From NCBI GenBank assembly GCA_032622095.1, contig CP136065.1, forward strand, positions 39,001,503 to 39,065,502: a DNA stretch of 64,000 nucleotides. Reading direction: 5' to 3'. The notes beneath the pieces were generated by a model. That model saw only the letters and a list, made by a program, of their open reading frames with translations, made no database searches and had not been told where the DNA came from. Shown here in pieces: positions 24,023-34,481 of this stretch. The first letter of the stretch is position 1. The number at the start of each line of letters is the position of its first letter. Made by a program: the position numbers and the translations under genes. The DNA is from Siphonodentalium dalli. Lineage: Eukaryota > Mollusca > Scaphopoda > Gadilida > Siphonodentaliidae.

Positions 24023-24247
24023 TTAACAAGCGTGAATATACCCTACATGTGATTCGTGATTAAATACAAAATTTCCAACGTTTGTAAAGTGTATGTTATA
24101 AAACGTTTGAGCAACATCAAATAAATATTTCATCAAGTCAGTGTATGCATTGCACCCCATTATGAGATGATTTGCAGTTTCAATTTGTTTCTCATCACAC
24201 GTGAGACTTTGACTTTGGCTGCACTGATATAACATTGGCGGTGTCAT
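24023..24247 (-). pseudogene. LINE reverse-transcriptase C-terminal fragment
   Basis: 75 codons containing C-x7-ETANHLIMGC followed by NAYTDLMKYLFD. The spacing of Cys, His and Cys and the ET..H..mxC core is that of the C-terminal cysteine/histidine region downstream of reverse transcriptase in jockey/CR1-type LINEs; compare CLCG...DNDHYLMNC in the LINE at 26845. Nothing else of the element was found nearby, so this is a short relic. Confidence 0.45.
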
Positions 24248-24519
24248 ATTTAAAACAATTCCAACTGCACCCCCCTGCCCATGTTTCCAACTCTAGGAAA
24301 TTTAATATGCAGTCCCAACCCCATTGAATTGGTAATACGTGTCCAAACTAACACCCCCTGAGGTTGGAAGATGTCAAACTGATGGCCATTCAGTCTCAAT
24401 TTTGACTGAAGTTACTATAATCTTGCTCCAAAAACGAGATAATATTCACTATTATTCACTATATATTCGTTGGAAACATTCAAACTACCGTTGATTCAGG
24501 TGTAAAATTCCAACCTAGA

Positions 24520-25715
24520 CACACAGCCCCTGTCCCTAATGGTGCTTTCTATAGAACATTGAACTGGGTTCCACCATTCTTGGAAATAACAGTCCGCTGA
24601 TGTAGCTGTGTAGTATAATAATGTACCTTCATATTATGACCAGAAACAACAAGAGATTGCATCGGCGGTGCTGGCATATCCCCACGGTGGCAAATTCGAA
24701 CCGACAGAGTGTCGGTGAGATATCTGCTTGGACGGGGAAAAACCAATATTTCACATAAATAAAGATTAATAACTGTAGAAGGGAAAATGATTGCCATCAT
24801 ATGTACCAAATTTCATTGATATCCGTCAACCGGTGGTGGAAGTACGAAGAAAAATAAACAATTCCAAATCTACAAATATTAATAAGTCTAGAACGGAAAC
24901 CTGAAAAACTCGATTGAACACTCAATAAAACGATTGAACACTCAATAAAACGAGTGAACAATCAATTGATTGTCATCATAGTAGCGAACAGCCATACTCA
25001 ATTGCATTGAGATTTGTCAACCGATGGTGGAGATATCTGCTTGGACGGACAAAAATACAACCTTTCCAGTTAACAAAAGATGAATACCTCTAGAACGGAA
25101 ACCTGATAAAATCGATTGAACACTCAATAAAACGATTGAACACTCAATTTAATACTCGGCAGGACAAAAAAACCAACATTTCCAGATAAACAAAGATGAA
25201 TAACTCTATAACGGAAAAATGCGGAAAAAATGATTGAACACTTCGTTGAATGCCCTCATAGTAGTAAACCTCCATACTACTTTTCATTCAGATCCGATAA
25301 CTGGTGTTTGAGATATCTGCCAGGACGGACGGAAACACATAGGAATAGATGTCCGGACGGTTAGACGAGGACGAGGTCAAACGAGTATAAGCCAATTCTC
25401 TTCGAGAGTTGGGGTATAAAAAATGTCATAAATCAAGTATGAAGAACTTTTCCAGAAAATTTCAACATCACATTGGAGTAGTATTCAAAACTAACGAAAA
25501 ACTAAAAACGCACCAAACACTCGAGTGTATAGTTTAAAAAAAACTATCAACCTAGAAAACATATTGTCATCATAGTAGCGAACATCCATACTAAATTGCA
25601 TTGAGATTTGTCATAAAGTTTCCGTTCTAGAGTTATATGTTGTATGTTATATATCAAAAAACTAGACACCAGCCCCTGTCCCTGATAGTGCTTTCTATAG
25701 AACATTGAACTAATT
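24520..25715. repeat. Direct-repeat-bounded region with degenerate ~190-bp units
   Basis: A 46-bp string containing 'gcccctgtccct' and 'gctttctatagaacattgaa' occurs at 24520-24566 and again at 25666-25711. Between them are four degenerate units carrying 'catcatagtagcgaaca', 'gagatatctgc(t/c)tggacgg', 'ctagaacggaaacctga' and 'gattgaacactcaataaaac'. The last is itself repeated in tandem two or three times per unit. Ends with 'ggacggacggaaac' and 'gagagttggggtataaaa'. No coding frame. Confidence 0.7.
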
Positions 25716-25950
25716 AAATCATCTATTTCTCTCTCTATTGAGAGAAATAGATGAGCACTACCCCCATCATTAAGATGCATGCTCCTTCGGGGAACCATAG
25801 AATAGTTGTGACTATGATATTGAGGTGCTAAAGTTTGTATATATATGGGTGTATATGATAATTATTACATCACCCTGGGGTTAATACATATTATGGGGTT
25901 AATATGTACAAATCAATAAATTAAGATGCATGCTCCTTCGGGGAATATAT
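25715..25950. repeat. Shuffled short modules and 14-bp stem hairpin
   Basis: Contains three modules found again at 34482-35628 in another order: 'gagagaaatagatgagcac' (25739), 'aagatgcatgctccttcgg' (25772, partly repeated at 25924) and 'gtatatatatgggtgtatat' (25836). A perfect stem, 'catctatttctctc' paired with 'gagagaaatagatg', lies at 25720-25752. Confidence 0.75.
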
Positions 25951-26844
25951 TTTGTGAAAGTATGCCAAACGTACAACATGTGATTGTGTTTTAGTTTAAA
26001 CAGTATTTATTCCATGAACAATACAACATAAATTACAACATATCAGAATATAACATCATGGACCGGATTCGACATCAAGCGTGTGTGCTTATGTGAGTCG
26101 TTTCCGGGGATCAGTTTTTGTCCATCCCACCCAGCGAGAGAGCGACTGTCTGATTTATATAATGTTGTGTCGTACGATATACATTCCGTAATCCAGATAC
26201 TACTGTCGTTCGATGTAGCCGATTATTACTCTCGCGAGGTGGGGTGGGTGTAGGTACGTCAGGTAATGGCATTATGTAATTGTGTATAGGCATGAATAAT
26301 AATTAATGTTTTATAGATAATGATGGTGTATCTCTTCCCTATGTTTCTGTATAGATTCAGATATGTACATGTAGAATAAACTTCGTGTCGCAAAAGCGTC
26401 CAACATATTTCTTTTCACTGGCTCTTCTTTCCACTTTTTTTCATTAATGTGCAATTATGTTTGGTTTATATATTAAATAGATATATAAGTAGATCAAATA
26501 TGGTCTTTTGAGTCTATTTTTAAAGGATATAACAATAACGTTTCATGTTCGAAATGCTGCTGGCAATGTTGATGGGAAGAGATAGATCACCAGTAATGGT
26601 AATGGTAGAACGGTATAAGTCTAAGTTAATAATAGGAAAGCAATGAGCTTAGAGTAGTAAATTGGGTTATGTCAGATATGGTTCAGGGGTTTTAGAATGG
26701 GTTTTTAGTGTTTTAAATGACTCGGTGACCTCGTACCAACGGACTGTATGGCATTGATACTCGCGCGAGTTATTGCTAAGTATACATTCATTCTTTTATG
26801 TCTGAGAGTATTAGATCATTTAACATGGCGATATACAATCTTAT

Positions 26845-27825
26845 TTAGTTGGCGAAGCGCTTTGTCCTGGAGATGTATTTCTGTACTTCTCTGAAAAATT
26901 TTGCGTTGGTTTTGGGTGTTAATTCGGGGCATCCATACAGAAGTTTGTGTGTTGTCAGGTTGCATATATCATTTAATGACTGGAGAAGTGAGTTTCTTTC
27001 AGCTGTGTATCTATCGCAATTCATTAGGTAATGGTCGTTGTCCTCTAATTGTCCGCATAAACAATATGGGTGATCGGCGATGAAATTTGTGTACTTGTGA
27101 TAATTTAGATCGCTGCAGTTGAGTCTGAGGCGGGTGTGGTTAATTTGTGTTTTTCTGGTTATAGCTTCATAGTAATATCGGGGTACTCCCTCTCTAGTAC
27201 AGTTTAAGGACTTTGTGAATGATGCAAGGGACTCGTAACTTGTTGCGTTCGGGTTGAGTTTATTCCAGAGGTCTGTTGTTGAGGGGATGAAGGATTTTTT
27301 GAAGGAAGTGGAATCGAACTTTGGGGCTCTCAGGGAATTAGCCTGTCGGGTGTTAACATTTGTTATTTCAACGTTTGTTGGGGGTATTAGATTTCGCAGA
27401 TAAGGAGGGGCTTGGCCAGACATCATTTTGTAAAAGAGACGGAGCTTTAAACGTTTCCGCCGTACGGCGAGGAGTTCCCATCCGGTTTCCGTCAGGAGAG
27501 ATTTGTTACTGGCAGATCGGGTTGCACCTGTTGCTATACATGTACGAGCTGCTTCATATTGTACTTTTTCTATGTCATCGCTTTCTTCTTTGGTGCAACC
27601 ATCCCAGACAACACAAGCGTATTCTAGTACAGTGCGTACCAGGGTAAAGTAGCATCTTTCTAATGATGCTCTATCCAACGAGAAACGATGTTTTCTGATA
27701 AGGGCTATTCTTTTCCATGCTGAGCTTAATAAATTATCTATGTGTGGCTTCCATTTTCCGTCGCTATTTAAAACGACCCCAAGATGTGTATGAAGTTTTA
27801 CTTCCGTGATGGGTTCATTGTTCAT
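26845..27825 (-). pseudogene. LINE ORF2, C-terminal domain
   Basis: 326 codons downstream of the reverse transcriptase domain of the same LINE, separated by a frameshift near 27845. Begins with the thumb region HLGVVLNSDGKWKPHID, continues with VLEYACVVWD, and ends with the cysteine/histidine motif CLCG..EDNDHYLMNC at about residue 255-270. LWNKLN near residue 185 is typical of CR1/Rex/L2-like elements. Acts as part of the ORF2 protein that nicks target DNA and copies LINE RNA into the genome. The frame itself has no internal stop. Confidence 0.88.
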
Positions 27826-27845
27826 ATAAAGGGTTGGGTGGTCGA

Positions 27846-29294
27846 TTAGTTTCTCTTCCTAGTGCAAGTTAACGCTTCAGTTTTTAAGACATTAAATTTT
27901 ACGAGCCATTTGTTTGACCAGGATTCAAGTCGTTTGACATCCTGTTGTAATCTTAGTGCGCAAACAGTCGGATCTTCTATTGAAAGAGATATAGATGTAT
28001 CGTCAGCGAAAAGGCGGATATTACATGATATGTCGTTAACAATGTCGTTAATAAAAACAAGGAATAGGATAGGGCCTAGTATAGAGCCTTGTGGAACTCC
28101 AGCTGTAATGGTTCCCCAGTTTGAGGCTTCGGATCCCATAACTACACGTTGGTGTCTTCCACGGAGGTACGATCCGAACCACTTTAAAAGATTGTCGCGG
28201 ATACCCACCGCGCTTAGCTTATATAATAAGCCATCGTGCCACACTTTGTCAAATGCCTTGCTGATGTCGAAGAATAGTAGGCGGGCGTCGCGTTCATCAT
28301 CTTGTGATTTCGCCAAGTGATGGTATATGTCGCATAACTGATATGATGTTGAATCTGATGGCACAAATCCCGACTGTCGTTCGGTTATGATATTATTTGA
28401 CTGGAGATATGACATTAAATGCTTTGCAACACACTTCTCAAAAACCTTTCCAAAAACTCCTAATAAGGAGATTGGTCGGTAGTTTTCTGGATTACTGCGG
28501 TCCCCTTTTTTATGGATTGGGACTACGTTTGCTCGTTTCCATTCAGTTGGAAAATATGCTTCTTTAAGAAAACGATTGTATATTATAGAAAGGGGGGTGC
28601 TGAGACTGAGACAATTCTTCAGAATACGCGGGCTTATTTGGTCGGGTCCAGAGGCTTTGTCGGCTTTTGTTACTTTCAGGGCATTAAAAACGTCAATTTC
28701 ACTAATTAGGATATTATTTAGCATGGGGGTGTTTGTCTCGTCGACAGGCGGGTCTGGCAGATCGTAGATCATATTCAATGAGGCAATATTGCAAAAATAA
28801 TCATTTAGTACAGTTGCTTTCTCGTAATCTGAGGAAGAAACTATTCCATTCCTCGAGAGGGGCGGGACCGAATTAACTTTTTTGCGGGACAGTTTGTTGA
28901 AAATCTTCCACCATTTTGAGTCGCCAGTTTCTGGATCTTGAAGGATTGATTCCATTTTGTGTATATGAATTTTCTTTGAGTTTCGTACTTCAGTGATTAC
29001 TTCATTGCGGATTGTCCGATATTTTTGCCACATGGCTGGGGTGTTCCTAGCTTTTGCAGTTTTGTGTACCCTTTTCCGTTGTCTAATGAGATACTTAACT
29101 CTCGGTGTCATCCATTCAGGCTCGTTCTGACGGCATTTGACAATTTTGCTGGGTACATATTTGACGATAAGATTATTCATATATGATGTGAATGTTGAGC
29201 AGATTTCATCAGTTCCCAGGTTGTCAATTATTCGGTTCCAGTCACATGAACGAATTTCATTGTTTAAGGAAATGAAATTAGCCTCATCATACAT
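27846..29294 (-). pseudogene. LINE ORF2, reverse transcriptase domain
   Basis: 482 open codons. Residues 1-200 link endonuclease to RT. The core has NYRPISLLGVFGKVFEK (about 271-287), motif A LLFFDISKAFD with the two aspartates at 343 and 349, motif B GVPQGSILGP (399-408) and motif C FADD (429-432). All catalytic positions are present. The first ATG in the frame is not the true start: the coding sequence should continue from the endonuclease segment across a shift between 29294 and 29400, and into the C-terminal domain across a second shift near 27845. Confidence 0.93.
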
Positions 29295-29377
29295 GTAAAT
29301 AAGACGATTAAAAGATTTGCTTCCTTTCTGTTTGTCTTCGATTTCTATCGTGGCATATACAGGTACATGATAGCGGA

Positions 29378-30088
29378 CTAGATCGGAAAAAAGGGATCCA
29401 GGGTACCAGATCCTTTCAGTTCACATAGATCATTTATGAATATTAGATCTATTATGGTTTCAGAGTATTCTGTGAAGTTTGTGGAGTCGTGAATAACTTG
29501 TTTCAGATTACATTCTGCGACTATGGTTTGTACTTTCTTGTTTACAGGGTTGTATTGATTTTCATTAAAGTCTCCAGAGACAATTAGTTTGTGTGTGGGA
29601 TACGAATTTATGGTGTCACCGATGTTTTCTAATACGTTGTGCCAGCAATTCACATTTGGGGGGCGGTAAAAAAAACCAATCAACACTCTTTCTCTCGGTA
29701 ATATAACTTCAAGCCAAATGCTTTCTAAACCAGGTTTCTCGATATCTTTTCTGCGTGTATAGGCTAAATCGTTTTTGATATAAGCGATCACGCCCCCACC
29801 TACACTGTCCGTTCCTACTCTGTCGGCTCGCTCGGGTTCGTGAAATCCGTGTATTAGTAAATCATGTTGGTCCGTTTTATCGCTCAACCAAGATTCCGTA
29901 AAGCCGCATATATCGTAATTTTGTATTTCGGTGGCAAGTATGTCGATTTTAGGGAGGAAACTTTGTACGTTCAAATGGAATAGTGACAGTTGACCATTAT
30001 TGGTGGGACCAGGATTTGGTTTAATATCACCAGAAGTGATGAGAAGATGCCTGAACCAGAAGGGAATTCCAATTTGGGTATTGACCAA
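29378..30088 (-). pseudogene. LINE ORF2, APE-like endonuclease domain
   Basis: 236 codons, no ATG at the front of the frame. N-terminal GDIKPNPGP is the usual entry to the CR1/L2 endonuclease. Catalytic landmarks: HLNVQS with Asn40, ESWLS with Glu65, GGGV (97-100), YRPPN (141-145), GDFN (172-175) and IDLIF (213-217). The terminal catalytic His region lies beyond the frameshift, in another frame just downstream. The domain would nick target DNA to prime reverse transcription. Loss of the single frame makes the protein non-functional as it stands. Confidence 0.92.
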
Positions 30089-30148
30089 AAGATTGTGTCG
30101 GACATTTGTGTTTTAACATTTGATATTGTCCCGAGGAAGATCCAGATA

Positions 30149-30640
30149 CACTCTTAAAAAAATAGGTACTTCAGAGTACCTACGTAGGTACTAAGCTTTG
30201 TCCCAGGGGGAGTACCAACTGTCTGGTACTCTGGGGTACCAAAAGTGGTACTCTGGAGTACCAAAAGTTTAGGTACTCTGGAGTACCAAAAGTTTAGGTA
30301 CTCTGGAGTACCAAAAGTGGTACTCTGGAGTACCAAAAGTGGTACTCTGGAGTACCAAAAGTTTAGGTACTCTAGAGTACCAAAATGATTGGTACTCTGA
30401 ATTACCTTATAAATATTTAGATTCTATCCGGGCATTGTGCAAATAATACCCACTCTGCCTTTATGTCACCGAATTCATGACGCACACGACATGAAGTACC
30501 AAGAAATACGCGCTTTCTTGACACACCCATTATATTATATGAAGTACCGAATATAAAGACAGGTACTCTGAAGTATTTAGGTACTATGCATAGTACCTAG
30601 CAATTTGGTACTCCAGAGTACCAAACATATAGGTACTAAG
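30149..30640. repeat. GGTACTCTGGAGTACC palindrome array
   Basis: About twelve near-palindromic 'ggtactctggagtacc' blocks separated by 'aaaagtttagg' or 'aaaagtgg', giving units of 22 and 25 bp, then more degenerate copies to 30640. Each unit can form a small hairpin and contains KpnI-type GGTACC half-sites. Begins 'acactcttaaaaaaatagg', reminiscent of DNA-transposon ends; 34200-34345 carries the opposite-facing degenerate counterpart 'agtacctatatggc' ... 'ctaagtgtg'. Confidence 0.85.
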
Positions 30641-30974
30641 TGGAGAACCTGCCCAGATACCAAGCACTCGAAATTACGAAACATGGCCGACGGCAAATTT
30701 AACAATGTGGCAATTTAGATTCCGAATGAAGCTATGGCGTTTAAACATTGAATAAAGTACAAAACCACTCCATTACATAGTGATAATGAAATTATCCGAA
30801 TTATACATGCATTACTTTTATTAGTATAGAACCTTGATCGTGATTTTGTACTTAAATCAAAGTTTAAGATCTCGATTTCAGGATTCCCTGTTCCCTGCAT
30901 GTGTAGTAAAATTGGTCTGAATGTCCAAAAATAATTTCTTAATTTGTGTGCAATAATATTAAGTAAACATAAAT

Positions 30975-32260
30975 CAAACATCTTGGAACTGGTCTGGATG
31001 AAACACCGATCGATCTAGAATAGCCCGATAAATAAAAAAAACTACCTTGCGATAAATCGCAAACCTTTGCTATTCGCAAACAACTTTGCAACAAGTGCCG
31101 GTATATATCAGATTTAGTGTAAAGGTTTTCGATTGATTACAAAATGTTTGCGATTAATCGCAATGGTTTGTGATTTATCGCAGATATATTTTCATGCATT
31201 GGCTTTAATGGACTTGAATCGTATAAATATAAATATAATCCGACAACTTCAACAAGTCTGGGTAAACCACCAATCGATCTATAATAGCATGGTTGGGCTA
31301 AAATAGACCGATCGTTCTTTGGCAGCAAGCATGCATGTGGTATAAGGCGAGCAAACCTTCGCGATAAATCACAAAACAACATTGCGAAAAATTACAAACA
31401 CTTTGCGATAACGCGCAAACCTTTACGATAAATCTCAGACATCTTTACGAGGACTCTCAGACTGCGTACTGGGTGATTAAATTTTGCGAATTATCGCAAA
31501 CATGTTTGAGATTTGTGGCAAATTTTGTGGTGCTAAAAATATCTTAATTTGTGTGTAAACATTATAAATCAGCCATCTTAAACAGGTCTCAGTGAACAAC
31601 CTATCAATTTATAATTGAACGGTCGGGCTAAAATAGACCGATCAGTCATTCACAGCCAGATTCAAGAATGTTCAGAGAAGCAAAACTTTGCGAAAAATCA
31701 CAAACACCTTCGCGATAACACGCAAACCATTACAATAAATCTCAAACATCTTTACGATAAATCTCAGACTACGTACTCTGTGAATAAATTTTGTTATCTA
31801 TAGCAAAAATGTTTGAGATTTGTCGCAAAGATTTTTTGGCACTAATGGGCTTCTGTGAATATTATAAATCAGAAATCTTAAACAGGTCTGAGTGAACCTA
31901 TCAATCTATGCCCGGTCGGACTAAAATAGACCGATCAGTCATTCACAGCCAAATGCATGAGTGATGAGGGAGCAAATCTTTGCGATAAATCACAAACACT
32001 TTTGTGATAACACACAAACCTTTACGATAAATCTCAAAGATCTTTACGATAACTCTCAGACTACGTACTGGGCGATTATATTCTGCGATTTATCGCAAAG
32101 ATGTTTGAGATTTGTCGCAAAGGCTTTTTGCCGATAATGGGCTTCTGTGAACATTATAAATCAGACATCTTAACAGGTCTGAGTGAACAACCTATCAATC
32201 TATAATTGCCCGGACATGCTAAAATAGACCGATCGGTCATTCACAGCCAATGGAACAAAT
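30975..32260. repeat. ~295-bp satellite with TTTGCGATAAATCGCAAA dyads
   Basis: Five degenerate units marked by 'catctt' ... 'aggtctgagtgaacaacc' at about 30979, 31243, 31571, 31869 and 32162, the last three about 295 bp apart. Each also has 'gctaaaatagaccgatc', 'cattcacagcc' and several copies of 'tttgcgataaatcgcaaa' or half-sites 'tttacgataaatctcaaa'. The dyad is a 7-bp palindromic arm around a 4-bp spacer. Unit-to-unit differences are many, so the array is old. Confidence 0.85.
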
Positions 32261-32299
32261 CTTTGCGAAAACTCCCAAACCTTTGTAAATAGTGTGCGA

Positions 32300-33240
32300 T
32301 AAGCAAAATACTCAAAAATTGGGGAGACCATTACGGTAACTTTGGTTAATTAACGGTTGTTTGAAAAATACCGCTATAGCGCTCACTAGTCCTCGCTACA
32401 AGGAGATGTTGAATGGGTTACCAGAATTATTATCACTCTCCAAAAAAAATTGCCACGGTGTTCAGTGTTTTGTTTATCGTACACTTCCAATGCGCTGTAT
32501 GAGTAAATGAACAAATACTAAGATACATGTAACACAAAGAGAGTTTAATGTATTTAATATATGATAAAGTTTGGTAAAGCCATAGCTAATAAATTATTCT
32601 CCATTCGCATCTATGCGTCAATAAGTCAACACTTGGCATTGCCTGATCACCAGAGCCATATAATGTAGAATTTCGCTAATATGGTTTCCAGTTACAGTGT
32701 ATGGATGAGGTTATTTCCTAGCAAAGCGGAAATGGCCGAATCGCTCAGAATGATAACCACACATGTAGCCAGACATGTTTTGATAAGAACATGAAGCATC
32801 TGGACATTGGAATGGTCTACATGTTCATGTATGTATACAGCTAAGCTCTAATTGACCACTCCCCCTTAACGACATTGGCCACCGATATTACGAGTAGTTG
32901 CGAATGATGGTCAGTGACCAACTTTGAATGTTAATTAAATCATAAACAAATTATTAATTGAAATATTGTTTTGTGTATAGTTAATATGGTGCATGGCGCT
33001 GATGAAAAGGTGGACTGGGTGTTTACAAGGTGTCCATGTGATAAATTAGTGCGAAGTACAGTGGTCGCAAAATATTATACTGTAAGATTATCTGCGGTTG
33101 CCACATATCAACCACTTGACCATGGTTGAACGGCGGTATGGTATAACCGATGTCATTAATGCCCTACAACCTTGTTAAAGTGGGGGGGTGATCAATTAGA
33201 GCATAGCGTTAGTACGTTACTAAAAGCTTGCGATTGCGAT
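32300..33240. other. No gene recognised
   Basis: AT-rich, unique-looking sequence between the dyad satellite and the candidate two-exon gene. If that gene is real, its promoter and 5' exons would lie here; no TATA box or initiator could be assigned with confidence. Confidence 0.35.
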
Positions 33241-33241
33241 T

Positions 33242-33966
33242 GATTCAGTTATAACGTGGAGCCCAGAATTGGATCCATATCTCCGAGATTATCCACCATT
33301 CCATAAATATATCAGAACAGTATCACAGCATCACAGGCGTTTCGATCGAAAGAATAGCAGACTCCGTAACTGGGCGACATATGTCATGGCGACATGGTTC
33401 TCAAATCACGTTTCGATGAAAATTGAAGAATATTATCTGTCGTCCTTTGCACAGGTACTTGTACGTTATACCCATCAAACTTGTTGAACTGTGACGTCAT
33501 GACTCTGACTAATTTCTACAGAATCGGATGTCTCGTAATCATAGTCACCAGTGGTTGACGCTTGTGAGTTAATTCAGGTTTATAATGTTGTGAAACTTAA
33601 GTATCTGTCTTTTGTAATTCACAATACTTTTGTGTTGTGCATGTAACACCACTGCACTCAATGACTTTTCAATTCGGTCTGGTTCGGTTCACCGAAAATT
33701 TGCTCTTTCAATAATGTAAACGCCCGTTATTTTTTCGGAGGTTATATATCATCTTGTCCCGTCCATGTACAACCATAATCCACAGAGTGCTGACAATATT
33801 CCAGGTTATTGAGAAGCCAGTTAGGTCCAATTTCACACACCAAAAATATGTTGATGAATTTCAGAGAAGTTACTTCCCTAATCTTAAATCCATCCAGCGA
33901 GCGAACAACGTACCTAGACACTGGCATGATACTAAGGCGTGTAAGCCGACTCCGATACCAACATAA
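33242..33966 (+). CDS. Candidate two-exon gene fragment, function unknown
   Basis: The first open stretch (about 33242-33454) reads through WSPELDPYLRDYPPF and ends SFAQ exactly at a cag|gtactt donor (33454/33455). A second open stretch begins after a 'tattccag' acceptor (33804/33805), VIEKPVRSNF..., and runs to a TAA at 33964-33966. Both boundaries are phase 0 and the 350-bp gap is a reasonable intron. Composition is unlike the surrounding AT-rich noncoding frames. The joint protein would be at least 125 residues. No domain was recognised; DPYLR alone recalls glycogen branching enzyme N-termini but nothing else matches. Start codon and upstream exons are unknown. Confidence 0.3.
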
Positions 33967-34079
33967 AATGTCTTAAGTCTGAGGTTTGTTTGTCTCTTCG
34001 TCCATGTTTATATACTGTGAAAAATCTCAATCGTCTCAACTTGAAGTGATGAACGCCGCCATTTTATCGAGATCGGCTA

Positions 34080-34205
34080 GTACCAAAATAATTATATCAC
34101 GTGATGCCATCACGTGGGTAACACTTGGGTACCGAGATCGCGCTAGTGTCAAATTAATTATCACGTGATGCCATCACGTGGCTAACATTTGGGTTCCGAG
34201 AGTGG
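34080..34205. repeat. Duplicated CACGTG palindrome unit
   Basis: Two tandem units of about 60 bp, each with 'cacgtgatgccatcacgtg', a near-perfect palindrome carrying two E-box cores, then 'taaca(c/t)ttgggt(a/t)ccgag'. Four CACGTG sites lie within 90 bp (34098-34182). Could bind bHLH factors, or simply be subterminal transposon repeats, since GGTAC-type sequence follows directly. Confidence 0.7.
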
Positions 34206-34345
34206 ATAATACCAACATGCGTGGTACTACATCAATATTTAGAACCAAATTCTTCTCGGTACCCGTTGGTCTGGTACTAACAGACATATTGGCACTACCT
34301 TAGTACCTATATGGCTTGTTATTTCTAAGTGTGTAGGGCCGAAAG
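34206..34345. repeat. Degenerate GGTAC repeats, possible right end
   Basis: Contains 'ggtactac', 'cggtacccg', 'ggtactaac' and 'agtacctatatggc' followed by 'ctaagtgtg'. It looks like an inverted, diverged counterpart of the start of the GGTAC array at 30149. If the two belong together they would bound a 4.2-kb element; no target duplication could be read. Confidence 0.4.
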
Positions 34346-34481
34346 CTTGATAAAAATAGAGCATTACAAATGATTCGGTTGTTATCAACATTTTGTTTCG
34401 AAACCGACCACGTGGTCAATGTTTGCCTAAATTTCACCCGGATGGATATTATAAATACAATAAATCAATAAATCAATAAAT

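Larger units (their letters stand above)
26000..30135 (-). mobile_element. CR1/L2-like LINE retrotransposon, 5' truncated, two frameshifts
   Basis: Minus-strand non-LTR element: endonuclease (29378-30088), reverse transcriptase (27846-29294) and C-terminal domain (26845-27825) in the order expected for one ORF2. A single-base-type shift separates each neighbouring pair, so it was recently intact. The upstream (5') edge lies at about 30135, next to the GGTAC array; no ORF1 was found. A 3' untranslated stretch of about 0.8 kb follows to roughly 26000, where 'ggaataaatactg' could supply a polyadenylation signal. The exact 3' end is uncertain because no simple-sequence tail was seen. Confidence 0.9.

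Noticed and set aside
24520..25711. The 46-bp direct repeats as LTRs of a small retroelement
   Set aside because: They are too short, there is no primer-binding site or polypurine tract, and the interior is degenerate tandem sequence.
26111..26293. Small ORF in the LINE 3' region
   Set aside because: It lies in the expected 3' untranslated part, with no domain and weak composition.
33269..33487. Glycogen branching enzyme N-terminus (DPYLR)
   Set aside because: Only five residues match; the sequence that should follow is absent.
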